NCBI GenBank assembly: GCA_002361175.1
Contig: DESG01000125.1
Coordinates: 692 to 18,377 of the forward strand
Direction: 5' to 3'
Source: Lachnoclostridium sp. UBA3320
Lineage (GTDB): Bacteria; Bacillota; Clostridia; Lachnospirales; Lachnospiraceae
Length of the DNA: 17,686 nucleotides
The notes under the pieces were generated by a model. It saw only the letters and a program-made list of their open reading frames with translations. It did not search any database and was not told where the DNA came from. Position 1 is the stretch's first letter. The number at the start of each line of letters is the position of its first letter. Below, in pieces: positions 1-7,893 of this stretch. Made by a program: the position numbers and the translations under genes.

Positions 1-1931
1 TAATATTCTTTCAGTGATTCTTTATATTTTTTAACTTCTTTTTTCATATTCTTTTTAAGAACAACAGAATATCTCTCTAGTTCTATAGCAAGCCCAATAA
101 AATTAATTGTCAGGTCATTATTTGAGAAACAAATGTTTATGGCTTTATCATATTTTTTTAAACCAGCATCAATACTATTATTTTTTATAAAGCATGTGGC
201 ATATTTCCATAAAATTATCTCGTGTGGATGTCTTTTTTCTTCTATATTCTCTATATAACTAATTACTTTTGTTTTTTCTATATATCTAAACATTTCTTCT
301 GATTTTTTCCAGTTTCCTATCATGCCTTCAGCCATAAGACGGACATAAGCACATACTTCATAATCATGTCTATTCTGTACAATTCTATTTATTAAATCTT
401 TTAATGATACATCGCTAAGATTGCATGATTTATATAAGTAAGAGAGAGCTTGTTCATAATTGCCAGCTTCTGTTTCAAGATTGATACGATACAGATATTG
501 CCTTTTAATGTCTGAATCTTTTGTAAACTCAGATATTGCTAGGTCAGATGTTTTTTTTGCATCTTGATAATAGTTTTTATTCTTGCGCAACAGAAACGAG
601 TATATCTGAACTTTATTGCCTAATGCCTTTGCAAGTTCGTCAAACTTTATGTTTGAACTAAAAATTTCCTGTGCCTCTTTCATGTTGCTACATTTATACA
701 CCAAATCCTCTGATGTTTCTAAAGCTTTGTCAAAATCAAAAAGGTTAATCTGTGCAACTATCTTTCTAATTTCATACTGTACTATATATATAATAGTTTC
801 CATTGTTTTGGGAAGTAGATCTATCATTTGGTCACATTTATCTATACACATCTGCGCACCATAGACATTTCCTTGATGTGTATAAAGTGTCAAAAGATAA
901 AAATGTAAATCAAATGATAATTTATGTATAATGTCTTCTCCTAAAATTCCATTATTCTCTTTATTCACCTTTTCCAGTAATGGTATAAAATATTGTATTA
1001 CATTATTTAGCATTTTCTTACAAAGTCCGAAGTTACGTGTACCATTCAGATAAAGTTCAATAATTGCTGTTATAAAACGGTAATGCAATTCCATATTTCC
1101 TATGTTCATCTGTTTCAGATGTCTTTTTACACTATCCATGCACTTACTAATATGGTCTGTGTTATCATGCTGGCATATTACCGCAACAGCCTCTCCAAGT
1201 TTTTCTTCCAACATCAAGTCTTGGAATTTGGACGTTATTAAATTCTGTATAACTGAGAAAATAATTGTTCTGTTATTATCATTGTAAACGGAATTGATGT
1301 ATTCTGATTTTGCTCCCTTAAATTTATTATCTCTTGTCAGAAAAGAATTACAAATGTTATCAGCTAACATAAGTCTCTTATATTGTCTGGCTGACTGTCT
1401 TTCTAAGTGCCAGTCTTCATCTTGTATAATATTATTTTCTAATCCAAGAATTATAAGTCTTTCTTTTAGTCTTTTATAATATTCCTCTATTTCAACAACT
1501 TGTTTATTCTTTGTGGTATCCACTCGGTTTGCAATAATGACATTCAGTTTTATTTTATCTCTGTTGTAAGTTTCTTTAAGCCATTTAATCGTTTCTATTA
1601 TACCGACTGCCATAATATTTTGATATGTAATATTATTATCAATTACAAGAATGCACTCTTCATTATTGAAAATTACAAATCTGACAAAGCCATTTTTTTC
1701 TGTAGCATTTGCAACAATTTTCTTGAATTTGTCAAACTGTATTTCAGGTTTTTCTTTTGTCGCATGTGAAGAATCATCAGGAATAATTTCATTTATTATT
1801 TTTTCTTTAAACTTGCCTTTTTCAACCAGTAAGCCACCTATAAGCGAAGGTTTTAGTCCCTTTTTTATCTTTTGTATATCATTATTAAAGTCTCCGCTTT
1901 CATCAAGCCATAATTCAAATTCCTTGACCAT
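1..1931 (-). CDS. DUF3800-like (predicted RNase H-fold) N-terminus fused to TPR-like helical region, 3' end outside window
   Basis: The frame is open from ATG at 1931 to the window edge, 643 codons, so the C-terminus is missing. The last two bases seen are TA, so the next codon could be a stop or Tyr. The N-terminus shows the DUF3800 hallmarks: a first strand ending in DESGD (residues 10-14), a GGLLVE strand, a hydrophobic strand near 129-134, and a helix with LADNI (189-193) where the family carries its LADxIA-type Asp. These acidic residues would be the putative metal ligands of a predicted RNase H-like fold. After ~200 the protein is mainly helical, with TPR-like stretches around 344-364 and 485-500 (AGNYEQAL). 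There is no signal peptide or membrane segment. GAAAGGT lies about 13 nt upstream of the ATG. It follows the cheR terminator and appears to be a separate unit, with no convincing promoter seen. The activity is unknown. DUF3800 proteins often occur in accessory or defence contexts, so that role is inference only. Confidence 0.72.
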   Translation of the reverse strand, partial: MVKEFELWLDESGDFNNDIQKIKKGLKPSLIGGLLVEKGKFKEKIINEIIPDDSSHATKEKPEIQFDKFKKIVANATEKNGFVRFVIFNNEECILVIDNNITYQNIMAVGIIETIKWLKETYNRDKIKLNVIIANRVDTTKNKQVVEIEEYYKRLKERLIILGLENNIIQDEDWHLERQSARQYKRLMLADNICNSFLTRDNKFKGAKSEYINSVYNDNNRTIIFSVIQNLITSKFQDLMLEEKLGEAVAVICQHDNTDHISKCMDSVKRHLKQMNIGNMELHYRFITAIIELYLNGTRNFGLCKKMLNNVIQYFIPLLEKVNKENNGILGEDIIHKLSFDLHFYLLTLYTHQGNVYGAQMCIDKCDQMIDLLPKTMETIIYIVQYEIRKIVAQINLFDFDKALETSEDLVYKCSNMKEAQEIFSSNIKFDELAKALGNKVQIYSFLLRKNKNYYQDAKKTSDLAISEFTKDSDIKRQYLYRINLETEAGNYEQALSYLYKSCNLSDVSLKDLINRIVQNRHDYEVCAYVRLMAEGMIGNWKKSEEMFRYIEKTKVISYIENIEEKRHPHEIILWKYATCFIKNNSIDAGLKKYDKAINICFSNNDLTINFIGLAIELERYSVVLKKNMKKEVKKYKESLKEY

Positions 1932-1980
1932 TATTATAAATCTACCTTTCTACAAAAAATACCTCTATAGATATAAAATA

Positions 1981-2030
1981 AATAAAAAGCATCCCTGAAC
2001 TGCAAAGTCCAATAAAGCGACAGGAATGCT
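1981..2030 (-). terminator. Intrinsic terminator of cheR (long loop)
   Basis: On the minus strand AGCATTCCTG (2030-2021) pairs with CAGGGATGCT (1997-1988) through 10 base pairs including one U-G wobble. The RNA then runs into UUUUAUUUAUUUU. The loop is long (23 nt) for an intrinsic terminator. The position 27 nt after the cheR stop fits. Confidence 0.75.
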
Positions 2031-2056
2031 TATAATCAGATTCAGATAAATCTCTC

Positions 2057-2836
2057 CTACATCTTTTTATAGAAAAATGACTTATATGTAGAAAATCCTG
2101 AATCGCCTGGAGATATAATCTGTTCCGTACTTCCTACAAACAAAATTCCATCTTTTTTAAGTGAGTCATTAAATTTTTTGTAGATGACTTTTTTTGCTTC
2201 TTCTGTAAAGTAAATCATTACGTTGCGACATACAATCATATTGCAGCCTGATGGATATGGGTCTTTTAAAAGATTGTGCTGTTTAAATTCAACGCATTTT
2301 TTGACTTCTTCAGAAATCTGGTAACTAGTTCCTCCTACTTTTTTAAAATACTTTGTGATGTATTCTTTTGGCAGACCTTTTAAACTTTTTTCGTCATATA
2401 TCCCCATTTGTGCTTTGGCAAGCACTTGCTTATCTATGTCAGTGGCGATAATCCTAACTCTGTTAATTGGGATAAATTTGGCAAGCATCATAACTATTGT
2501 ATATGGTTCATCACCTGTAGAACAAGCAGCACTCCATATCCTTATGTTGTTCCCAAATTTTGAAAACAAGTATGGAAACATTTCATTTTCCATAAGTTTC
2601 CACTGCTCGGGATTCCTATAAAATTCAGATACATTTATTGTAAGATAAGCTACAAATTCCTCAAGCATTTCTTTATCTTTTGAAATGGCAGTTATATATT
2701 CATCGTATGTTTTAATCTTTTTCTTGGAAATTAGAGAATCTATTCGTCTTTTCATCTGTCTTTCTTTATAACAGCTTAAATCTATCTTTGTAAGTTTATA
2801 AACATCTGTTTTAAACTTTTCATAGTCGTTTAACAT
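2057..2836 (-). CDS. cheR: CheR-type chemotaxis protein methyltransferase
   Basis: A 259-residue SAM-dependent glutamate O-methyltransferase of the CheR family, which methylates chemoreceptor signalling domains in the cytoplasm and is opposed by CheB. The helical N-terminal domain (about 1-75) ends in TINVSEFYRNPEQW, the family's TxNxTxFFR segment. The SAM-binding core has SAACSTGDEPY (102-112), an acidic ATDID turn (131-135) and IVCRNVMIYF (201-210). Length is normal for the family. The start was placed at ATG 2836 because AGGAGG sits 7 nt upstream; a longer frame from TTG 2857 would place that site and the upstream terminator's T tract inside the gene. No other chemotaxis gene is in the window, so this is an isolated cheR between two terminators. 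Its partners (receptors, CheB, CheA) must be elsewhere. Family assignment is firm, physiological target inferred. Confidence 0.93.
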   Translation of the reverse strand: MLNDYEKFKTDVYKLTKIDLSCYKERQMKRRIDSLISKKKIKTYDEYITAISKDKEMLEEFVAYLTINVSEFYRNPEQWKLMENEMFPYLFSKFGNNIRIWSAACSTGDEPYTIVMMLAKFIPINRVRIIATDIDKQVLAKAQMGIYDEKSLKGLPKEYITKYFKKVGGTSYQISEEVKKCVEFKQHNLLKDPYPSGCNMIVCRNVMIYFTEEAKKVIYKKFNDSLKKDGILFVGSTEQIISPGDSGFSTYKSFFYKKM

Positions 2837-2840
2837 ACAT

Positions 2841-2849
2841 ATCCCTCCT
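2841..2849 (-). promoter_or_regulatory. Ribosome binding site fixing the cheR start
   Basis: AGGAGGGAT directly follows the T tract of the upstream terminator and lies 7 nt from ATG 2836. It sits inside the longer TTG-initiated frame, which is the reason the longer start is rejected. Confidence 0.85.
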
Positions 2850-2885
2850 AAAAACAAAAAGCCAATCCGTTATAAACGGACTGGC
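2850..2885 (-). terminator. Strong intrinsic terminator closing the dnaG-to-S1 operon
   Basis: On the minus strand GCCAGTCCGTT (from 2885) pairs with AACGGATTGGC (to 2861) around a short UAU loop with one G-U wobble. TTTTTGTTTTT follows (2860-2850). It starts 12 nt after the S1 gene's stop codon. Its T tract touches the cheR ribosome binding site. Confidence 0.9.
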
Positions 2886-2897
2886 GAATAAAATTAA

Positions 2898-4001
2898 TTA
2901 CTCTTTTACTTCTTCACCGGCAGGCTCTTCATCCGTCTGTGAATCATTTAATAAAGCTTTAATACTTAAACTAATCTTATGCTCTTCTTTATTGAAGTCA
3001 ACAACTTTTGCCTCTATCTCTTGACCAGTTTTTAATACATCTGAAGGCTTATCAACGTGTTCTTTAGAAATCTGAGAAACATGTAAAAGCGCATCTACAC
3101 CAGGTTCAAGCTCTATAAATGCACCAAAGTCTGCCATTCTTGCAACAGTTCCTTTAACTATTGAACCTATGTTGTACTTCTCATCAGCTTTTAACCAAGG
3201 ATTTTGGTCTTCAAATTTAAGGCTAAGTGCAATTTTATCATCTTTTATATCTTTTATAAAAACTTTTGCCTTATCACCGACATTAAATACTTTCTTAGGG
3301 TTTTCAACACGTCCCCATGACATTTCTGAAATGTGAAGAAGTCCGTCTGCTCCGCCTAAATCAATAAATGCACCAAAGTCTGTAAGGTTCTTAACTGTAC
3401 CCTCTACTGTATCACCAATATTTATTCTTGCAAACAACTCTTCTTGCTTCTTTTTCTTCTCAGCAATGAGAAGCTGCTTTCTGTCGCCGATAATCCTTCT
3501 CTTCTTAGGGTTAAATTCACTAATAACAAACTCTATCTCCTGTCCTGCATACTTTGAAAGGTCTTTTTCATAAGTATCTGACACAAGGCTTGCAGGAATA
3601 AATACCTTTGTTTCGTCAATTATAACGCTTAAACCACCTGCCAGTACGGTTGAAACTGTAGCTTTAAGCACTTCTTTATTCTCAAAAGCTTCTTTAATTC
3701 GTTCATTGCTTTTTTCCATTGCCAGACGTTTGTAAGTAAGCAGCACTTGCCCTTCGCCATCATTTACTTTAAGAACTTTTGCGCTCATAGTGTCACCCTC
3801 TTTTACAACATCTCTCAGGTCAAGACCTGACTGGTTGCTGTATTCGTTCCGAGTAATGATTCCATCAGACTTGTAACCAATATTCAAAACGATTTCATCT
3901 TCCTTAACGCTGATAACTGTCCCTTCTACAATCTCTCCACTGTGGATTGTTACTAATGTTTCCTCCAATAATTGTTCAAATTCATTGTTCATATCTGACA
4001 T
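2898..4001 (-). CDS. rpsA: S1 RNA-binding domain protein (ribosomal protein S1 homologue)
   Basis: A 367-residue protein with four consecutive S1 (OB-fold) domains at about 22-93, 109-178, 195-263 and 278-348. Domains three and four are the most typical, with DFGAFIDL...GLLHIS and DFGAFIEL...ALLHVS. The tail (352-367) is acidic. Four-domain S1 proteins are usual in Clostridia and Bacillota, shorter than the six-domain proteobacterial form. The role is single-stranded RNA binding, probably in translation, but how essential S1 is in this phylum differs between species. The start is ATG 4001 with AAGGAGG 9 nt upstream; a longer frame from 4181 only re-reads the ispH 3' end in another phase. It overlaps ispH by 20 nt, so translation is probably coupled. 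ATG 3992 is a less likely alternative. Confidence 0.9.
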   Translation of the reverse strand: MSDMNNEFEQLLEETLVTIHSGEIVEGTVISVKEDEIVLNIGYKSDGIITRNEYSNQSGLDLRDVVKEGDTMSAKVLKVNDGEGQVLLTYKRLAMEKSNERIKEAFENKEVLKATVSTVLAGGLSVIIDETKVFIPASLVSDTYEKDLSKYAGQEIEFVISEFNPKKRRIIGDRKQLLIAEKKKKQEELFARINIGDTVEGTVKNLTDFGAFIDLGGADGLLHISEMSWGRVENPKKVFNVGDKAKVFIKDIKDDKIALSLKFEDQNPWLKADEKYNIGSIVKGTVARMADFGAFIELEPGVDALLHVSQISKEHVDKPSDVLKTGQEIEAKVVDFNKEEHKISLSIKALLNDSQTDEEPAGEEVKE

Positions 4002-4845
4002 ATGATTGAACCTCCTTAATAATATTATTTGGGGTCGATGCCCCGGCAGTAATACCCACGCTACGAAAAGATTGAAGTTTATTCCAATCCAGGTCATCAA
4101 GTGTCTGTATAAAATATGTGTTTGGACATACTCTTTTACATATCTCAAACAATTTCTGAGTGTTCGAACTGTGTTTTCCACCTATTACTAACATCGCGTC
4201 GGATTGCCTCGCAATAGTACACGCTTCTGTCTGACGCTCTTCGGTAGCGTTGCAAATTGTATTCATAACAAGTATATCATAACTCTTTTTTAGAAAAATA
4301 TCAACTATATCTTGAAATTTCTTGTAATTAAATGTCGTTTGTGATACAATACACAATTTTTCGCCTCTATGACTATTATATTTCTCTGCTTCTTCTACAC
4401 TTCCAATAACATATGCCGAATTTTTACACCAGCCACATATGCCTTCTACTTCGGGATGCTTTGCATCACCCACAATAATTATATTATATCCTTCATTATA
4501 TTTCTCTTCTACTATATGGTGTATTTTTGAAACAAATGGACACGTTGCATCAACTATTTTTACATTTTTGGCTTTAAGGTGGTCAATTACATCTTTTGAT
4601 ACGCCATGTGAACGTATAATAACTGTTGTATCTGTGCCATCTTCTATACTGTCTGTATCTTCTATAACATACACACCTGCATTTTCCATATCAGATACCA
4701 CTTGTTCATTATGGATAACAGGCCCTAATGTGTACACTTTTCTGTCCGTATTATCTGCTTTGGCAGCTTCTTTATATACCATATCTACTGCTCTTTGAAC
4801 TCCAAAACAAAAACCAGCGCTTTTTGCAACTTTAACCTCTTTCAT
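3982..4845 (-). CDS. ispH: 4-hydroxy-3-methylbut-2-enyl diphosphate reductase
   Basis: The last enzyme of the MEP isoprenoid pathway, reducing HMBPP to IPP and DMAPP with an oxygen-sensitive iron-sulfur cluster in the cytoplasm. The three cluster cysteines are visible at C13 (AGFCFGVQRA), C102 (DATCPFVSKIH) and C198 (NTICNATEERQ). The substrate-site motifs GPVIHN (H45), RSHGV, GDAKHPEVEG (H130, E132, E134), GGKHSSNT and GITAGAS are also present. The length of 287 residues is typical of the single-domain enzyme. The start ATG 4845 lies inside the end of cmk (14-nt overlap), with GGAG about 12 nt upstream. The stop TGA at 3982 lies inside the S1 gene. In some Clostridia IspH is fused to the S1 protein; here the two are separate, overlapping frames. 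Confidence 0.95.
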   Translation of the reverse strand: MKEVKVAKSAGFCFGVQRAVDMVYKEAAKADNTDRKVYTLGPVIHNEQVVSDMENAGVYVIEDTDSIEDGTDTTVIIRSHGVSKDVIDHLKAKNVKIVDATCPFVSKIHHIVEEKYNEGYNIIIVGDAKHPEVEGICGWCKNSAYVIGSVEEAEKYNSHRGEKLCIVSQTTFNYKKFQDIVDIFLKKSYDILVMNTICNATEERQTEACTIARQSDAMLVIGGKHSSNTQKLFEICKRVCPNTYFIQTLDDLDWNKLQSFRSVGITAGASTPNNIIKEVQSYVRYEQ

Positions 4846-5515
4846 TAGCAGCCGTTGCTCCTTTTTTGTAAATATTTATCACTGCGTCTACAGCTTCATT
4901 AATTGTTAAATCGGAAGAATCAATAAGGACAGCATCTTCTGCCTGTCTAAGTGGTGCAATTTCCCTGTTCATGTCCTGCTTATCTCTTAAAGCTATATCT
5001 TGTTCAATCTGTTTTATGTCACAGTCAATGCCTCGCTCTGTCTGTTCTTTATATCTTCTTCTAGCTCTTTCAGCTATGCTTGCTGTAAGATAAATCTTTG
5101 TCTTAGCATCTGGGAGTACACATGTGCCTATATCACGCCCATCCATTATAACATCTTTTGTTTTAGCAAGGCTTCTCTGTATATCAAGAAGTTTATTTCT
5201 TACCGCAGCGTATTTTGAGATAGTTGATGTCATCATGCTGACCTGTTCTGTCCTTATAAAAGCATTAACATTTTCTCCATTGAGAATTACAACTTGTTTT
5301 CTATTTTGGTATTCTATAGAAACATCTATTTCAGAACACGCTTTAGTGACAGCTTCTTCATCACCACCGCTTATGTTGTTTCTTATAAAGTAAAGTGCCA
5401 TAGCCCTGTACATAGCACCTGTATCAACATATATAAATCCAAGCTTTTTAGCTGCTATTTTTGCTATTGTACTTTTTCCTGCGCCTGCTGGACCATCAAT
5501 AGCTATATTGTGCAT
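4832..5515 (-). CDS. cmk: (d)CMP kinase
   Basis: Cytidylate kinase of 227 residues, transferring phosphate from ATP to CMP and dCMP for nucleotide recycling. The P-loop is GPAGAGKST (8-16), followed by DTGAMYRA (CMP-binding region), MDGRDIGT, an arginine-rich lid (AERARRRYKE) and the RDKQDMNRE segment, all family features. The start is ATG 5515 with AAAGGAGG 7 nt upstream; a longer frame from 5563 would swallow this site. It starts 13 nt after the flavoprotein stop and overlaps ispH by 14 nt. Many Firmicutes have plsC between cmk and the next gene; here it is absent. Confidence in function is high. Confidence 0.95.
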   Translation of the reverse strand: MHNIAIDGPAGAGKSTIAKIAAKKLGFIYVDTGAMYRAMALYFIRNNISGGDEEAVTKACSEIDVSIEYQNRKQVVILNGENVNAFIRTEQVSMMTSTISKYAAVRNKLLDIQRSLAKTKDVIMDGRDIGTCVLPDAKTKIYLTASIAERARRRYKEQTERGIDCDIKQIEQDIALRDKQDMNREIAPLRQAEDAVLIDSSDLTINEAVDAVINIYKKGATAANERG

Positions 5516-5528
5516 AACAAGTCCTCCT

Positions 5529-6800
5529 TTATGTAGAATATCTGGCGGCTGATATTCCTGCAAGATATCCTGTTGACCATGCTATCTGTAAGTTATATCC
5601 GCCAGTCATTGCATCAGTGTCAATTACCTCACCTGCAAAATACATGCCTTCCACTTTTTTGGATTCCATAGTAGAAGGATTGATTTCTTTTACCATAACG
5701 CCACCTTTTGTAATAACCGCCTCATTATATCCTCTAAGGCTTACAGGTGTCATTGTAAATTCTTTTAATATATCCACAAGCTCTAGTCTCTCCTGTTTTG
5801 TGACTGAATTGACTTTTCTGTCATCATCTATACTAGAAAGTGCAGTTACTACAGGTATAAGCTTTGCTGGAAGAAGTCTTCCAAGACTATTTTTAAAAAA
5901 ACTGTTTTTGCATTCTGAAAAATCCCTTAATATTCTCTCATCTAACTGCTGTTTTGTCAATGCAGGTTTTAAGTCAACTATTATTTTCATTTTAGAAATA
6001 TCCTGCCTTGTGGCATAACTACTAGCAGATAATACCAATGGGCCGCTTATGCCAAAATGTGTAAAAAGCATTTCTCCCATTTCTTTATATAAAATTTTCT
6101 TTCCATTTGTAAGTGACAGTTCCACATTGCGCAGCGAAAGCCCTTGTAGCTCTTTCACAAAGCTTTCTTTAATATTAAATGGTACAAGTGAGGGAGAGGT
6201 TTGTTTAAGGCTATGTCCTGCATCTATAGCAAATTTATAGCCATCACCTGTAGAGCCTGTAGAGGGATATGTAATTCCACCTGTTGCAATTATAACAGCG
6301 TCTGCGCTAATTATCTTAGTTTCTAAAACTTTGCCATCAGAGTTTTTAAATTTTATATTTACACTTTTAAATACACTATTTTCTATATTTATCTTCACTG
6401 CTTCTGCATTGTAATATATTTTTACATCTCTTCTTTCCAGTGCATTTTTAAAAGTTTTAATAACATCTGATGATTTATCAGAGGCAGGAAATACTCTGTT
6501 GCCACGCTCTGTTTTAAGACTTAGTCCTTCATTTTCAAGAAAATTCATCAGTTTTTTACTGTCCAATGCATAAAATGCACTGTACAAAAACTTAGGGTTA
6601 GACATAACATGAAGGAGCAGATTTTCAATATCGCTGTTATTAGTGATATTACATCTGCCCTTTCCTGTTATATAAAGTTTTTTGCCAAGTTTTTCATTCT
6701 TTTCAATAAGGGTAACACAAGCACCGTGGTCTGCTGCTGCAACAGCAGCCATCATGCCAGCAGCACCGCCGCCAATTACAATAATATTTTGTTTTTTCAA
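5529..6800 (-). CDS. BaiN/HI0933-family FAD-dependent oxidoreductase (TTG start)
   Basis: A flavoprotein of about 423 residues in the YhiN/HI0933/BaiN family. The Rossmann dinucleotide site IGGGAAG (9-15) is at the N-terminus, followed by LIEKNEKLGKKL and a TGKGRCNITN signature. The C-terminal FAD closure has YFAGEVIDTDAMTGGYNLQ. The substrate is unsettled for most members: database names include aminoacetone oxidase and, for BaiN, a bile-acid flavoprotein, so I give no specific reaction. The chosen start is TTG 6800, because GGGAG lies 8 nt upstream. The alternative GTG at 6815 would contain that site and has no good ribosome binding site of its own. It lies 24 nt after pncC and 13 nt before cmk. 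A flavoprotein-cmk-ispH order is common in Clostridia, which supports vertical inheritance. Confidence 0.85.
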   Translation of the reverse strand: MKKQNIIVIGGGAAGMMAAVAAADHGACVTLIEKNEKLGKKLYITGKGRCNITNNSDIENLLLHVMSNPKFLYSAFYALDSKKLMNFLENEGLSLKTERGNRVFPASDKSSDVIKTFKNALERRDVKIYYNAEAVKINIENSVFKSVNIKFKNSDGKVLETKIISADAVIIATGGITYPSTGSTGDGYKFAIDAGHSLKQTSPSLVPFNIKESFVKELQGLSLRNVELSLTNGKKILYKEMGEMLFTHFGISGPLVLSASSYATRQDISKMKIIVDLKPALTKQQLDERILRDFSECKNSFFKNSLGRLLPAKLIPVVTALSSIDDDRKVNSVTKQERLELVDILKEFTMTPVSLRGYNEAVITKGGVMVKEINPSTMESKKVEGMYFAGEVIDTDAMTGGYNLQIAWSTGYLAGISAARYST

Positions 6801-6808
6801 TCTGGTTT

Positions 6809-6813
6809 CTCCC
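6809..6813 (-). promoter_or_regulatory. Ribosome binding site favouring the TTG start of the flavoprotein
   Basis: GGGAG stands 8 nt before TTG 6800. Upstream of the competing GTG at 6815 the sequence is AT-rich without a purine-rich anti-16S match. Confidence 0.7.
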
Positions 6814-6824
6814 ACAAATTATAA

Positions 6825-7298
6825 TTAGACATTTGAAAGTTTTTCACTTGTTATAGTTAAAGCTTTGATAACGGTCTGTTTGCGTACACTGTTTCGGTCA
6901 CCATTAAAACAAAACTTTCTTACATCAGTTTCGCCTTTATAAAATATACCAATATAAACAGTGCCTGCTTTGGTGCCATCGTCTGCCGCATCAGGCCCAG
7001 CATAGCCAGTTGTTGCAACAGCAATATCTGAACCTGTTATTTTTACAGTTCCCTCTGCCATCTGCTTTGCAACAATACTGCTTACAGCAGTATACTTTTT
7101 AAGGTCATTTTCACTGACACCTAAAACTTTGTGCTTTACATCATCTGAGTATGTTATATAGCCTTCTTTAAAAACATTAGAAGCTCCTTCTATATCTACA
7201 ATGGCTGATGCAAGCATACCGCCTGTTAAAGATTCGGCTGTTGAAATGTGAAGTTTCTGTTCTTTAAGAAGTTTTACAACTTTCTTGGCGCTTTCCAT
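6825..7298 (-). CDS. pncC: Stand-alone CinA C-terminal domain protein, nicotinamide-nucleotide amidohydrolase (PncC type)
   Basis: A 157-residue protein equal to the C-terminal domain of CinA alone. Such enzymes deamidate nicotinamide mononucleotide to nicotinate mononucleotide in the pyridine-nucleotide salvage cycle. The motifs STAESLTGG (19-27), GYITYSDDVKHKVLGV (46-61), AVSS and TTGYAGPDA (96-104, usually TGIAGP) mark the family. There is no room for the N-terminal MoCF-like domain: only 30 nt separate the start from pgsA. The ATG has GGAG 10 nt upstream. In many Firmicutes full-length cinA sits between pgsA and recA; here it is the short form and recA does not follow. Deamidase activity is inferred from the family. 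Confidence 0.88.
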   Translation of the reverse strand: MESAKKVVKLLKEQKLHISTAESLTGGMLASAIVDIEGASNVFKEGYITYSDDVKHKVLGVSENDLKKYTAVSSIVAKQMAEGTVKITGSDIAVATTGYAGPDAADDGTKAGTVYIGIFYKGETDVRKFCFNGDRNSVRKQTVIKALTITSEKLSNV

Positions 7299-7328
7299 CT
7301 ATAATCATCTCCATATTTTTAAGTCTAA

Positions 7329-7877
7329 TTACATATTTCCATCTTGCATTATGTGCCAGTTTTTCACAAGATAATCTACAAGTGACACTACTGTAAGTAT
7401 TATAGCGGCATATATAAATACGTTCTCTATTATATCGATAACTTTTCCGTTAAAATTTACTATAAGAAGAACTGACATAATCATCTGCGTAATAGTCTTA
7501 ATCTTTCCCCAGAAGCTTGCAGCAAGTACTACACCAGCATCTGACGCTACTAGTCGAAAGCCGCTTATTATAAAATCCCTGCTTATTATTATTATAACTC
7601 CCCACACAGGCATAGGATTTTCTGGAATTGAAATAAAACAAACCAGTGCTGAATTTACTAAAAGTTTATCTGCAAGTGGGTCCATAAACTTACCAAAGTT
7701 TGATATCAAATTATATTTGCGTGCTATATATCCATCTAGTGTGTCTGTAAGACTTGCTATAATAAATATTAAGGCAGCTATATAATTGGCATAGCGTATA
7801 GAATCTGCCAGCATAAAAAATACAAAAAAAGGAATCAAAATTACACGCAGCATAGTGATTTTGTTTGGTAAATTCAT
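7329..7877 (-). CDS. pgsA: CDP-diacylglycerol-glycerol-3-phosphate 3-phosphatidyltransferase
   Basis: An integral membrane enzyme of 182 residues making phosphatidylglycerophosphate, the committed step to phosphatidylglycerol and cardiolipin. The CDP-alcohol phosphotransferase signature DGx2ARx8Gx3Dx3D is complete: D48, G49, A52, R53, G62, D66, D70. Several hydrophobic segments surround it (about 11-24, 31-43, 85-105, 125-140, 150-167), as expected. The ATG start has AGGAG 8 nt upstream and lies 16 nt after the rimO stop, so it is cotranscribed. The pairing rimO-pgsA-cinA is a common Firmicute arrangement, which supports the call over other CDP-alcohol transferases. Confidence 0.93.
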   Translation of the reverse strand: MNLPNKITMLRVILIPFFVFFMLADSIRYANYIAALIFIIASLTDTLDGYIARKYNLISNFGKFMDPLADKLLVNSALVCFISIPENPMPVWGVIIIISRDFIISGFRLVASDAGVVLAASFWGKIKTITQMIMSVLLIVNFNGKVIDIIENVFIYAAIILTVVSLVDYLVKNWHIMQDGNM

Positions 7878-7893
7878 ATATATTTCTCCTTAT

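Noticed and set aside
1932..1987. Possible promoter for the DUF3800-like gene (TTGCAG plus AT-rich -10 candidates)
   Set aside because: The -35 would lie in the cheR terminator and no hexamer at 16-18 nt resembles TATAAT well enough to call.
616..1998. Several plus-strand open frames of 60-115 residues
   Set aside because: They cover the continuous 643-codon minus-strand gene, whose DUF3800 and TPR-like features are coherent; the plus-strand frames are hydrophobic and low-complexity as expected from antisense AT-rich DNA.
4002..4181. 60-residue N-terminal extension of the S1 protein
   Set aside because: It re-reads the ispH 3' end in another phase, and AAGGAGG at 4017-4011 points to ATG 4001.
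4439..4798. 119-residue plus-strand open frame
   Set aside because: Antisense to ispH; no independent signal.
5617..6018. 133-residue plus-strand open frame
   Set aside because: Lies wholly antisense to the flavoprotein gene, whose motifs are clear on the other strand.
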